Assembly: GCF_011044175.1 (NCBI RefSeq) | Contig: NZ_CP049057.1 | Span: forward strand, 1,627,501-1,691,500 | Direction: 5' to 3' | Source: Rasiella rasia | GTDB taxonomy: Bacteria > Bacteroidota > Bacteroidia > Flavobacteriales > Flavobacteriaceae | DNA: 64,000 bases | In this document: positions 18,956 through 28,252 of the stretch, piece after piece | Layout: each line of letters starts with the position of its first letter | How positions within the stretch are numbered: position 1 is the stretch's first letter | The notes under the pieces: model-generated | Seen by the model: only the letters and a program-made list of their open reading frames with translations | What the model was told of the DNA's origin: nothing | Databases searched by the model: none | Position numbers and translations under genes: made by a program

Positions 18956-20263
18956 ATGACACAACCCATTTCCGGCTTTTCAAAAAAAACAAAAGATGCG
19001 AAAATCGAGTGGCTCCTAGAGTCATACTTTAACAATAGCCAAGCTGCCAAAAACACATTAGAACAGTATTGGAATGACAATGAAGCCCTACAACAGCTGC
19101 ATGACGACTTTATTGAAAATGCATTAACCAACTACTATTTACCCTTTGGTGTTGCTCCTAATTTTCTTGTGAATGGCACTTTATACGCTCTTCCCATGGT
19201 GATTGAAGAAAGTTCTGTAGTAGCGGCAGCAAGTAACGCAGCTAAATTTTGGTTAGAACGTGGAGGATTTACCGCCGAGGTAATTTCTAGTACTAAAAAC
19301 GGACAAATACACATCGATTTTTATGGTGCTTCGGAAACGTTAACTGATTTTTTTACAGCTATAAAACCGAAACTCATCGCTAGTATTGCCAGTCTTCAAA
19401 AAAACATGCAAAAAAGGGGTGGCGGACTCCTAGATCTAGAGTTATTAGATGCCACGCATACCTTAGAAGGGTATTATCAACTTCACGCAACTTTTGAAAC
19501 TTTAGACGCTATGGGCGCTAACTTTATTAATAGTTGTTTAGAAAAAATTGCTGCAACCCTGGAAGCCGAGGCGGCAACCTATAAAGACTTTACCACGCAT
19601 AAGCCGAAAGTAGTGATGAGTATTTTATCTAACTATGTACCAGAATGCCTGGTAAGAGCTAGAGTAGATTGCAAGGTAGAAGACCTTACACACAACGGTA
19701 TCTCAGGCGCTACATTTGCTAAAGATTTTGTGCGCGCCATCGCCATCGCCAAATCTGAAACTAGAAGAGCGGTTACACATAACAAAGGCATCATGAATGG
19801 CATAGATGCAGTAATTCTCGCTACCGGCAACGACTTTAGAGCTGTAGAAGCTGGTGTACATGCTTACGCCTCAAAAAATGGGTATTACAGTAGTTTAACA
19901 CATGCCAAGATTGAAGAGGACGTATTTAATTTTTGGATTGAAATTCCGTTAGCATTGGGGACTGTTGGCGGACTCACAACATTACATCCTTTGGTGAAAT
20001 TTGCACTACAATTGTTACAACAACCTTCGGCAAGAGACCTTATGCAGTTGGTAGCGGTAGCTGGGTTGGCTCAAAATTTTGCTGCTGTTAAATCGTTGGT
20101 CACCGATGGTATTCAGAAAGGACACATGAAAATGCACTTGATGAATATTCTTAATCAGGTAGAGGCTACTTCCGAAGAAAAGCAAAAAGCAATAATTCAC
20201 TTTAAAACTACAGCGGTTTCCCATAGTGCAGTTGTAAACTTTATCACAGCACTTCGCACATAA
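18956..20263 (+). CDS. mvaA: Hydroxymethylglutaryl-CoA reductase (class II)
   Basis: Class II HMG-CoA reductase, 435 aa, which interconverts HMG-CoA and mevalonate with NAD(P)H. The catalytic residues can be placed: Glu54 in ENALTNYYLPFGVAP, Lys in NKGIMNGIDAV, Asp in ATGNDFRAVEAG and the C-terminal His in KGHMKMHL. The family is often labelled degradative, but here the mevalonate kinase and decarboxylase genes in the same window make biosynthesis the natural direction. A GHMP kinase gene follows after 13 bp. Confidence 0.93.
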   Translation: MTQPISGFSKKTKDAKIEWLLESYFNNSQAAKNTLEQYWNDNEALQQLHDDFIENALTNYYLPFGVAPNFLVNGTLYALPMVIEESSVVAAASNAAKFWLERGGFTAEVISSTKNGQIHIDFYGASETLTDFFTAIKPKLIASIASLQKNMQKRGGGLLDLELLDATHTLEGYYQLHATFETLDAMGANFINSCLEKIAATLEAEAATYKDFTTHKPKVVMSILSNYVPECLVRARVDCKVEDLTHNGISGATFAKDFVRAIAIAKSETRRAVTHNKGIMNGIDAVILATGNDFRAVEAGVHAYASKNGYYSSLTHAKIEEDVFNFWIEIPLALGTVGGLTTLHPLVKFALQLLQQPSARDLMQLVAVAGLAQNFAAVKSLVTDGIQKGHMKMHLMNILNQVEATSEEKQKAIIHFKTTAVSHSAVVNFITALRT

Positions 20264-20276
20264 AACAACCAAAACC

Positions 20277-21176
20277 TTGAAACAAACCTTTTACAGCAAT
20301 GGAAAACTACTTCTAACGGGCGAATACGTAGTCCTAGATGGCGCCATTGCCTTGGCATTACCCACAAAAAAAGGGCAACTACTTGAGGTAAGCCCCGTTA
20401 ACCAATCTGGTATATGTTGGAAAAGCTTTACTTCGGAAAATGTATGTTGGTTTGAAACTGTGTTAGACATGAATGTTTCGCTTCCACAAGATGCAGATAA
20501 AACAACAGCAACCCTTTATAACATATTATATACCGCAAAAAAAATGAACCCTAAGTTTCTATCTGAAGCAACAGGCTATTTGGTAGAAACCCACTTACAA
20601 TTTCCGCAAAGTTGGGGCCTAGGCAGCTCTTCTACTTTAATTAATTCTATTGCACAATGGGCTCGGGTAGACGCGTTTCAACTTTTACAACAATCGTTTG
20701 GAGGTAGCGGATACGATATTGCTGCTGCGCAGCACGACTTTGCTATTTTTTACAGCCTACAAGATGGTATCCCAAAAGTGAAAAAAGTATCGCTTCCTTG
20801 GGATTTTACCGAATCTCTTTTTTTTGTACACCTTAACAAAAAGCAAGACAGCAAAGAAGGAATTAAGCGTTACCAAAATGCAACGGTTTCGCTACAGCAG
20901 CACAATAAAATTAGTGATCTTACGCAAAAGTTTCTCCTGTGTTATACACTCCAGGATTTTGAAAATTTAATCGGCGCACACGAACGTATTATTTCAGAAA
21001 TAATAGGGTTACCAACAGTTAAAAGCTCTTTATTCTCCGACTATGATGGTGCAATTAAAAGTTTAGGCGCTTGGGGTGGCGACTTTATACTTGCAACAGG
21101 CACTAAAGATGCAATGACATACTTTAAAGAAAAAGGGTATCACACATGTATTCCCTATGCTGAAATGATTCTATAA
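20277..21176 (+). CDS. GYDIA family GHMP kinase, candidate phosphomevalonate kinase
   Basis: GHMP-superfamily kinase of 299 aa. The N-terminal SNGKLLLTGEYVVLDGAIAL strand-loop and the ATP-binding motif SWGLGSSSTLINS are clear. The family-defining GGSGYDIAAAQ follows at about residue 145. The C-terminal half is divergent. Translation begins at TTG, 13 bp after HMG-CoA reductase. The substrate is not established by sequence. Its place in the mevalonate operon, and the absence of a recognisable phosphomevalonate kinase gene in the window, make that activity the leading hypothesis. A bidirectional terminator follows. Confidence 0.85.
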   Translation: MKQTFYSNGKLLLTGEYVVLDGAIALALPTKKGQLLEVSPVNQSGICWKSFTSENVCWFETVLDMNVSLPQDADKTTATLYNILYTAKKMNPKFLSEATGYLVETHLQFPQSWGLGSSSTLINSIAQWARVDAFQLLQQSFGGSGYDIAAAQHDFAIFYSLQDGIPKVKKVSLPWDFTESLFFVHLNKKQDSKEGIKRYQNATVSLQQHNKISDLTQKFLLCYTLQDFENLIGAHERIISEIIGLPTVKSSLFSDYDGAIKSLGAWGGDFILATGTKDAMTYFKEKGYHTCIPYAEMIL

Positions 21177-21180
21177 AAAA

Positions 21181-21208
21181 AGCTCCAATACAATTGGAGC
21201 TTTTTTTT
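21181..21208 (+). terminator. Bidirectional terminator between convergent genes
   Basis: A perfect 9-bp stem AGCTCCAAT / ATTGGAGCT with a 3-nt loop is flanked by an A run on the left and a T run on the right. It can serve the GHMP kinase transcript on the plus strand and the parvulin transcript on the minus strand. Confidence 0.9.
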
Positions 21209-21226
21209 ATGATATCGTAAAAACTA

Positions 21227-23341
21227 CTAGAAGAAATTCTTTCTATTGTCTTCAATCTCTGCAGCCTCTTTAAGGGCGTTATATACGTTCGTATTCACTG
21301 TTGGTGTTACTTGCGCATTTAACTGATTTGCAAAAGCAGCATAGTTCTCTAAAGCTGGAGCAGGGTTTAAAGCCAAAACTCTCAATTTATAAACTCCATT
21401 TTCTCCAACAAGCACATCTGTTTCTTCACCAGCTTTCTTTCCAAAAGCTACACCTACAACAGCCGGCTCATTTCCAGCACCTGGTATAGTTGGAGCAGCC
21501 ATTGTAACTGCGGTAGCCGTTTGCACTGTTACCCCTTGGCTAGCTGCAACCTCTTGTAAGGTTGTTCCAGTAATTGTCTCTTTAATCTTGGCAGCTTTTT
21601 TCTCCTTGCGTAGAATTGGTGTAATTCTAGGCGAAGCTTCAGCAATACTCATCAACCCTTTAGGGTTTTTACGAGTAAGTTGCGCAACTACATAACCATC
21701 AGAAACACTAAACCTCTTAATGTCACCTACTTCCGTTTCTTCTTCAAACGCCCATTTAACGATTGCTCTGTTATTTCCAACACCTGGAATTGTAGCATCT
21801 AACTCCCCTATCTTATTCACTGGTTTTGCACTATATCCAGCGGCCTTTGCCACTTCAATAAAGTCACCTTTTTGTGCATCCAACTCAAAAGTAGTTGCCT
21901 CACTAAACACGGTATTTAATGTTTGCTCACTTGCTTCAATATCTTGTGTAATAGTAGCAACCTTAATCACTCTTTGCTTGTCTTTCTGTCCTAATACATC
22001 AACAATGTGATATCCAAAACGTGTTTCAACAACACCCATATCTCCTACATTTTTTTCGAAAGAGAAATCTCTAAATGCTGGTACCATTTGGTTGTATGGG
22101 AAATAGTCATATACCCCATCGTTTCCAACACTAGCGATATCTGAAGACATATCTTTTACAAACCCTGTAAATTTACCTTTGTTACCTTTAAGGATGTTAT
22201 ACAAACTATCTGCAGTAACTTTTGCTTGCTCTTTAGTTCGTGTTATACTATCTGCCTGACTTAACCCAATTGGTATCAAGATATGGCGAACTTTTGCTGA
22301 GTCTGGTAACTGACGTGCCGCAACAACTTTACTTAAGTTTAATGTGTTATCTACTTTGTAAGGTCCGTAAATTTCACCTACTTCCAAATTATAAATAGTG
22401 TCTTTAATAGACGCTGGAATATCTTTCTTAAACATCCAACGATCTTGGTACGGGTTTTCAGAATTAGCATTTACAAAACCTGCTATGTCTGCTGTGTTTC
22501 TAAAACCAGCTATAGTATCGTTCTGTTTTGTAAGTTCGTTAAATTCAACTCTTTCGTTAAGTAACTTCTCAATTTTTAGCTCTGCATCTTCAATATCCTG
22601 CTGAGAAGCAGCTTCAGAAATACTGATATATTGAATATCTACCTGTGGTGCTACTTCATACTCTTTTTGATGACTCTTAATGTAAGCCTCAATTTCAGAA
22701 TCACTTACTGGCACTTCTTCATCTGCTATTTTAGTAAACGGAACAAAGGCGTACTCTAAATTAATTTTGTCGTTCTGGTAGCGATATTCTTGCTCTCCAT
22801 CTGCCAAAGTTGAAACCAATCCAGCCGTAACTAAATTAAAATAAGTTTCTTCTAAAACAGCAGTCTTTGTGCTCTTAATATAATCGTCCCACTGCTGAGA
22901 TGCCTGACGGTTTGTACGGATACTAGCAACATACTCGTCTAATTTTGCTTGACTAAATTGTCCAGCCTCATTTTGAAATGTAGGATTCCCAGATAAGTAT
23001 GTGCTTAACGCATCGTTTAACTGATCTTCTTGAACCGTTAAACCTAGGGTTTCGTACTGCTCTTCTAACAACACGCGCTTTACTTCACGGTCGTATACTG
23101 CATTAAGTGCTTGTCCTGGAGGTGCAGTTGCTGGCAGTTGTTTTTGCTGCGCTTCTACCTTGTTCATGAAATCTACACGGTCTAACTCTACACCGTTCAC
23201 CGTAGCTACTGTGCTAACCGATTTATCTGAAGAAAACCCACCGTTACGTAATACATCTGCTAAGACAAAAGAGAATAACGCTAATGCAATAATGATGATC
23301 AAGAAAACTGAACGTTGTCTAATTTTATTTAAAACTGCCAT
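21227..23341 (-). CDS. Membrane-anchored peptidylprolyl isomerase (PpiD/SurA-like)
   Basis: Periplasmic chaperone and isomerase of 704 aa anchored by one N-terminal helix (about residues 12-32, after MAVLNKIRQR). A SurA-like N-terminal chaperone domain (about 45-200) precedes a parvulin domain with KVRHILIPIG ... ETRFGYHIVDVLG (about 335-450). A long C-terminal region follows. It should help fold exported and outer membrane proteins. The chosen ATG gives the typical N-terminus; an in-frame ATG 45 nt upstream begins inside a palindrome. It is 201 bp downstream of the CorC-like gene and may have its own promoter. Confidence 0.9.
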   Translation of the reverse strand: MAVLNKIRQRSVFLIIIIALALFSFVLADVLRNGGFSSDKSVSTVATVNGVELDRVDFMNKVEAQQKQLPATAPPGQALNAVYDREVKRVLLEEQYETLGLTVQEDQLNDALSTYLSGNPTFQNEAGQFSQAKLDEYVASIRTNRQASQQWDDYIKSTKTAVLEETYFNLVTAGLVSTLADGEQEYRYQNDKINLEYAFVPFTKIADEEVPVSDSEIEAYIKSHQKEYEVAPQVDIQYISISEAASQQDIEDAELKIEKLLNERVEFNELTKQNDTIAGFRNTADIAGFVNANSENPYQDRWMFKKDIPASIKDTIYNLEVGEIYGPYKVDNTLNLSKVVAARQLPDSAKVRHILIPIGLSQADSITRTKEQAKVTADSLYNILKGNKGKFTGFVKDMSSDIASVGNDGVYDYFPYNQMVPAFRDFSFEKNVGDMGVVETRFGYHIVDVLGQKDKQRVIKVATITQDIEASEQTLNTVFSEATTFELDAQKGDFIEVAKAAGYSAKPVNKIGELDATIPGVGNNRAIVKWAFEEETEVGDIKRFSVSDGYVVAQLTRKNPKGLMSIAEASPRITPILRKEKKAAKIKETITGTTLQEVAASQGVTVQTATAVTMAAPTIPGAGNEPAVVGVAFGKKAGEETDVLVGENGVYKLRVLALNPAPALENYAAFANQLNAQVTPTVNTNVYNALKEAAEIEDNRKNFF

Positions 23342-23358
23342 TGTATCTATTAATTTAA

Positions 23359-23383
23359 CCTTTTGGGTACCGTACCTAAAAGG
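23359..23383. repeat. 25-bp near-perfect palindrome before the parvulin gene
   Basis: The arms CCTTTTGGGTAC and GTACCTAAAAGG are complementary except for one G:T position, with a single central base. The dyad lies 17 bp upstream of the parvulin start codon. Its compact symmetry suggests an operator for a dimeric regulator rather than a terminator, since no T run follows. Confidence 0.55.
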
Positions 23384-23542
23384 CATTCGTCGTTTTTAAC
23401 TAGTGGGCGAAAATACCATTTTCCCACCATTTATAAAAACCTTTTGTTGAAAAAAAACAGGGTCTATTTTGTATTCTAAGAAGTGTGTTTAAAACAGGAT
23501 GATTTCGAATTCTGAAAAACATGCAAGTTGCACGTAAACAGA

Positions 23543-24796
23543 CTAGTTTTCTTCCTTTGCTTGTAATTCTACTAATTCAATTTTGGTGTTAGACACCTCT
23601 AAGATGGTAATCTGGAAATCTTCAATCTCTATAGATTCTCCTTGTTGTGGTATTTGCTGGGTTACGTGCACAATCATCCCACCTAAAGTCTCGTACGTTT
23701 CACTTTCTGGAAGGCTTAGTTTATACGTTTCGTTAATATAATCTACTTCTAATCTTGCTGAAAATTTAAAGTGATTAACCCCTAACTCTTCTTCAATTAA
23801 AACTACGCTATCATGCTCGTCTTCAATTTCGCCGAAAAGTTCTTCAATAATATCTTCTACAGTAATAATACCTGATGTTCCTCCATATTCATCGATAACC
23901 ACTGCCATACTACGATGCTTTCGAGTTAAAATATTAAGTACATCTTTGGCCAGCATAGTCTCTGGTACAAAAATAACTGGCATTAGTATCTTCTTTAACG
24001 TAGGAGGCTTTTTAAAAAGTTCGAAAGAGTGCGCATACCCCATGACATCGTCTATATTATCTCTAAAGACAATAATTTTAGACAAGCCTGTTTCAGTAAA
24101 CATCTTAGACAAGTCTTTTGGTGTTGTTGCTATATCTACTCCAACTACTTCGGTTCGCGGAATCATTACCTCACGTGCCTTTATTTCTGAAAAATCTAAT
24201 GCATTCTGAAATATCTGAATTTCACTATCTATTTCATCTTGAGTTTCTACCGTCTCCATCTGTTCACTTATATAATTGCCCAACTCCACTTTACTGAATG
24301 TAAGCTGCACAGAATCGCCTTCGGTCTTAAACAATACCTTGAGCACCAAATCTGAAATCCAAATTATAAATTCTGAAATTACAGAGAACATAACGTAGAA
24401 TAAATAAGCAGGCACCGCAAATATTTTGACCAAGCTATTGGCATAAATCTGAAAGAAAACCTTTGGTAAAAATTCTGCTGTTAGCAATATCACTATGGTA
24501 GAGATTAATGTCTGCACCAAAAGACCTGGCACACCATCAATTTTGACGTACTCCATGAGTAAATCGCCCATAAAAAAGCCATATACTACCAGCGCAATAT
24601 TGTTTCCCACTAACATAGTAGCGATAAACTTTGAGGGTCTAGCCGTAATTTTCTGCAACACTTTTGCTAGAAAATCGTTTTGCTTCTTCTCTATTTCAAT
24701 ATGTATTTTATTGGAAGACACATACGCAATCTCCATACCCGAAAAGAAGGCTGAAAACAGTAAGGAAGCAATAATGATGATAACGGTATAGTCCAA
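23543..24796 (-). CDS. CNNM/CorC-type (hemolysin family) transporter protein
   Basis: Membrane protein of 417 aa of the HlyC/CorC/CNNM family. The DUF21 transmembrane domain (about residues 1-180) includes FSGMEIAYVSSNKI and a LVGNNIALVVYG helix. Two CBS domains (about 200-330) carry AREVMIPRTEVVGVD and VVIDEYGGTSGIITVEDIIEELFGEIEDE, and the C-terminal CorC_HlyC domain is at about 340-410. Members are linked to magnesium or cobalt transport. Its relative GldE has the same fold, but this gene lies in an envelope-biogenesis run rather than next to gliding genes. Confidence 0.9.
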   Translation of the reverse strand: MDYTVIIIIASLLFSAFFSGMEIAYVSSNKIHIEIEKKQNDFLAKVLQKITARPSKFIATMLVGNNIALVVYGFFMGDLLMEYVKIDGVPGLLVQTLISTIVILLTAEFLPKVFFQIYANSLVKIFAVPAYLFYVMFSVISEFIIWISDLVLKVLFKTEGDSVQLTFSKVELGNYISEQMETVETQDEIDSEIQIFQNALDFSEIKAREVMIPRTEVVGVDIATTPKDLSKMFTETGLSKIIVFRDNIDDVMGYAHSFELFKKPPTLKKILMPVIFVPETMLAKDVLNILTRKHRSMAVVIDEYGGTSGIITVEDIIEELFGEIEDEHDSVVLIEEELGVNHFKFSARLEVDYINETYKLSLPESETYETLGGMIVHVTQQIPQQGESIEIEDFQITILEVSNTKIELVELQAKEEN

Positions 24797-24862
24797 AAAC
24801 TTTCAATTTATTAGGTGCAAATTATAAGGTCTGCCTAATGGAAGCTCATTTATTCAGTGAAG

Positions 24863-25066
24863 TTAATCCTCTCCACGTCTCCTTTTTTCGATATTTTTTC
24901 TAAATCTTCTTTTGAAGAAAAACATAAAAATAGCTACTACCACAAAAAACAGGAATAGATAGGCTCGATCTCGGTCTACATCCCAGTTAATTATTACGGC
25001 ATAAATAGCAAAACCTGCCATTAGCAGATATACATATTCAAAAAATTGATATATTTTATTGGTCAT
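24863..25066 (-). CDS. Small membrane protein overlapping lptC
   Basis: A 67-aa protein with two membrane helices (about residues 8-27 and 35-50) and a strongly basic tail (FFKRRFRKNIEKRRRGED). Its start overlaps the end of lptC by 11 bp, so translation is likely coupled, and it precedes the CorC-like gene by 66 bp. Function is unknown. The position suggests an accessory role at the inner membrane, perhaps in LPS export. Confidence 0.72.
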   Translation of the reverse strand: MTNKIYQFFEYVYLLMAGFAIYAVIINWDVDRDRAYLFLFFVVVAIFMFFFKRRFRKNIEKRRRGED

Positions 25067-25628
25067 TCGTTGTTGCAGTTTTATCTATAAGTTGTACGCC
25101 TTGATTGTTACGCGATATAAAGGTAGTAAAATCTTGACTGGAGTCGAAACTTGCGCCATTATTCACAGAACCGTCTTTTAAAATAATCTGATAGGGCTGA
25201 TCGGTAAACACCCACTCTCGTGTCTGATCCCAATACAGTTGGTCTGCTTTTAACACCACACTATCGCTTGTTACCACCACTACATTCTTACGGAGATCTA
25301 CCAAGCCTGTGTTTTCATATTGAATGGCATAATCTGAAACTACCGTACTTAATTTGCCCTCTTCCCAGAAAAACAACTCAACTCCTTTGGGAAATTCTTT
25401 GTACGGAAATTCGAAATTTCCATAGTCTAAAAACTCGGGAGCCCTTAAGTTAGCCACAACAGCCCCAGAATCTGTATATTTCATGTTAACCCCTTTACCT
25501 TCAGCAAAAGGAAGGTTATCTCCCATGGTAAGTTTCTGAACCTTATCGTAATTTCCTTCACATGAAAAAAGCGTGATAACGAAACTTATCGCTATCACGC
25601 TTTTCAACATATAAAGTATGTTATTCAT
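25056..25628 (-). CDS. lptC: LPS export protein LptC
   Basis: Periplasmic LptC-type protein of 190 aa that carries LPS from the LptBFG exporter to LptA. It has a lipoprotein-like signal with lipobox LFSC, unlike the membrane anchor of E. coli LptC. The beta-jellyroll repeats are seen in the alternation around VNMKYTDSGAVVANLRAPEF, GLVDLRKNVVVVTSDSVVL and EWVFTDQPYQIILKDG. It is 2 bp after the TPR gene and overlaps the following small membrane protein gene by 11 bp. Confidence 0.88.
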   Translation of the reverse strand: MNNILYMLKSVIAISFVITLFSCEGNYDKVQKLTMGDNLPFAEGKGVNMKYTDSGAVVANLRAPEFLDYGNFEFPYKEFPKGVELFFWEEGKLSTVVSDYAIQYENTGLVDLRKNVVVVTSDSVVLKADQLYWDQTREWVFTDQPYQIILKDGSVNNGASFDSSQDFTTFISRNNQGVQLIDKTATTNDQ

Positions 25629-25630
25629 TA

Positions 25631-26986
25631 TTATAAATTAGGAACTTTTACGCTTCCACCAACCCAGCAGTTAAAGGTAATTGTTTTACCTGCCATTCCT
25701 GAGCTAAAAATTTCAGTTTTACCTGGAGCTAAGCCTCTGTAAGAACTTGCTGTTTGTCTAGCTACACTAGCAATACTTCCGTCTACACGAGCTGCTTTGT
25801 CTGCCATGTTCGCGGCTTTCCAGTAAATTGCTCTTTTCTCAAATGCTGTAGCGCCACAGTTATTAGCACTAGAAGCATACATTTTAGCAATTCTAAGGTA
25901 TGCATTTCCAAACGTAGGACTTTCAGCTACTGCTTTGTTATAGTAGTTTCTCGCACTACTTAAACTTCCTTTTCTACGCATGTTCTCAGCGATACTATAA
26001 TATACTTTAGCTCTATCTTTTGGATTCGTCTCCAATTCTGCTGCTTGGTTATAGTAGTCCATTGCCTTACTCGCGTCACCATCTTTCTCTGCCAATCTAC
26101 CTAAATAGAATGCAGATTTTGCAGACGGATCTAAGGTGTGTAACTGTTGTACCATTTTAAAGAACATTGGTGTTTCACAATCTTTCGAGTTTAATTTACC
26201 AGCTGCACTTTTCAACCAATTAACATCGTTTTTCTTTTCTTCAAATAATTTTTCGTACAACGGAATTAAGTTCTCACAGTTTGCAAGGTTTCCTAACTTA
26301 CCGTTTACACTTCCTTTAACCTTTCCGTAGGCACCTAAATTAGTTTCGTAACGAGACAGGTTCTTCTTCTCTTTTGAAGACAATGCAGTACCTGCTTCTT
26401 CTTTGTCTGTTAACTGAATAAGACTTTTAGCTAATTGCGTTTCTTCTTTCTCAAGCTTATCGATAATGGTGTCGTACAAGTTAAAAACATCCTGAACATC
26501 CATCTTACCTTCTTCTTGAAGATCTACCGCTAAAGAGAAATATGTATATAAACTTTTCGGACTCGTAAATGTTGCTTCATCTTTTTTGAAAGCTGCCTCG
26601 AAAGCTTTGTACTGCTCCATTTTAGTACCAATGCCAGCCTCATACTTCACTTGAGCTATGTTAGCCATCTCACGACCTTCTTTGGTTTTAGAAGGAAAAT
26701 GTTGCATTCTTAAACGTACTGTATTTTCTAAATCTGTGATTTTACTTTTATCTCCTTTTTCAATAAAATCTTCAAACATCATAGTTCCGTACTGGTACAC
26801 AGCCACGCTCCAAGTTGGACACTTATCTACTAATGGTTGATAGTGAGGTAATGCCGCTTGGTAATTTTTTGCCTTGGCTGGGGCAGTAAATAAAGAACCT
26901 AATGTTGCACATTCATCTTGTGCGAAAGATTTGCTGCCAAACGCAACAAATAGCAAAGCTGTAAGTAAAAAAGCTTTCGTTTTCAT
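25631..26986 (-). CDS. Secreted tetratricopeptide repeat protein
   Basis: Exported TPR protein of about 451 aa with a signal peptide (MKTKAFLLTALLFVAFGSKSFAQ). TPR units are clearest at about residues 290-400 (for example ASKAMDYYNQAAELETNPKD and SARNYYNKAVAESPTFGNAYLRIAKMY). TPR arrays bind proteins, so an envelope assembly role is plausible. The ATG at 26986 is preferred because the longer reading would overlap the outer membrane protein gene. It lies 22 bp after that gene and 2 bp before lptC, inside the coaX-lptC operon. Confidence 0.83.
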   Translation of the reverse strand: MKTKAFLLTALLFVAFGSKSFAQDECATLGSLFTAPAKAKNYQAALPHYQPLVDKCPTWSVAVYQYGTMMFEDFIEKGDKSKITDLENTVRLRMQHFPSKTKEGREMANIAQVKYEAGIGTKMEQYKAFEAAFKKDEATFTSPKSLYTYFSLAVDLQEEGKMDVQDVFNLYDTIIDKLEKEETQLAKSLIQLTDKEEAGTALSSKEKKNLSRYETNLGAYGKVKGSVNGKLGNLANCENLIPLYEKLFEEKKNDVNWLKSAAGKLNSKDCETPMFFKMVQQLHTLDPSAKSAFYLGRLAEKDGDASKAMDYYNQAAELETNPKDRAKVYYSIAENMRRKGSLSSARNYYNKAVAESPTFGNAYLRIAKMYASSANNCGATAFEKRAIYWKAANMADKAARVDGSIASVARQTASSYRGLAPGKTEIFSSGMAGKTITFNCWVGGSVKVPNL

Positions 26987-27008
26987 AGTGTTAGTGTTTA
27001 TTATAGTA

Positions 27009-28250
27009 TTATTCATAGTATCGTTTTTCAAACCATCTGTCGTTTAGAGAAAAACTCAAGAACGTATTAAAAAAGTTTTCTTTAACAAGACCGAAGTCTT
27101 TTGTTCCACGTGAGCCAATCTCAAAACCGAGATTTACATTAGAGAATAATCTCCCTACAGGTAATCCAACTCCAAAAGATATGCCAAACTCATTAATATC
27201 CTGCCCGTTCACATTTATACCTGTTTCCTCAAATCTAAACCCACCTCTATAAACTACACGTTGCCAGTAGTTTCCAATAGAATTGTAATTAGGAATATAA
27301 TACCCCCCAACTCTATACTTACTAGCATCTTTAAATTCAACATTAGTAATATTAAAGGTGCGATTTGTAAAATTACTTGTTTTTTGGTCAGTATACTCAG
27401 CTCCTAAGAACCATTTTTTATTCTCCCCAAGACCTGCGCCTAATGTCCATTGGGAAGGAAAGGTAAAATCAGTATCACTTACCGCTATATCGCGACTATC
27501 AATAACCACTTCGGCACCCGAGTCTATTTCTAGCAACGTAGCGATTGTTCTACTATTTTCAGAATCGAATTTCGTTTCTGGCGTATAACTAAGCATGGTT
27601 GAAAGCGTCAATCCATTTTTTAATTGCTTTTTGTACGCCACCCCAAGATTTACACTAAAGCCCAATAAATCACTCCTGTTTTCTTCTCGAGTACTGTATT
27701 GTATATCGGTTTGTCGTGCCGTGGCATTATTTTCTATATTTCCAAAGTTATAGTTACCATCAATACCAACACTAAAGTTGTCGTTAATTTTATACGCCAA
27801 GTTTAGAAAAGCCTTGTTAAGACCTCCTGATCCGGTATATTGTGTGGTACTAGCCGCATCTGTATTTTCTAGTTGATATCCTACCGCAGTATATGGTATT
27901 AACCCAAAACTTGCCCCAAACTTACCCATTGGAACACCCACAGCTATGTAGTCTAGAGATGTTGTTGATGCGCTTTCATTTTGTGTTTCTGTAGACAGAC
28001 CTACACGTTTGTGACTTGCACCAACAGTAAAGTTTACTAATTTTAAATCTGCAACACCCGCCGGATTCTGAAGACTTAAGTGAATACTATCTGTATACGT
28101 ACTAATACCCCCCATGGCTCGGTTTTCTGCCGTACCTTTAAATTTCAGGGTTCCTATTCCGTAAAATGAGTAGGGCGATGTAGTCCCTTCTTGGGCTTGT
28201 GAGACTCCTATACCGAGGAGAATAAATACGATAAATAAATTTCTTAACAT
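27009..28250 (-). CDS. Outer membrane beta-barrel protein
   Basis: Exported protein of 413 aa with a signal peptide ending in SQAQ and a pattern of amphipathic beta strands ending in an aromatic-rich C-terminus. The N-terminal SPYSFYGIGTLKFKGTAENRAMGGIS with SLQNPAGVADL resembles FadL/OmpP1-like barrels of Bacteroidota. Substrate is unknown. It is 2 bp after coaX and leads into the TPR protein and lptC, an arrangement often seen in flavobacteria. Confidence 0.82.
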   Translation of the reverse strand: MLRNLFIVFILLGIGVSQAQEGTTSPYSFYGIGTLKFKGTAENRAMGGISTYTDSIHLSLQNPAGVADLKLVNFTVGASHKRVGLSTETQNESASTTSLDYIAVGVPMGKFGASFGLIPYTAVGYQLENTDAASTTQYTGSGGLNKAFLNLAYKINDNFSVGIDGNYNFGNIENNATARQTDIQYSTREENRSDLLGFSVNLGVAYKKQLKNGLTLSTMLSYTPETKFDSENSRTIATLLEIDSGAEVVIDSRDIAVSDTDFTFPSQWTLGAGLGENKKWFLGAEYTDQKTSNFTNRTFNITNVEFKDASKYRVGGYYIPNYNSIGNYWQRVVYRGGFRFEETGINVNGQDINEFGISFGVGLPVGRLFSNVNLGFEIGSRGTKDFGLVKENFFNTFLSFSLNDRWFEKRYYE

Positions 28251-28252
28251 TC

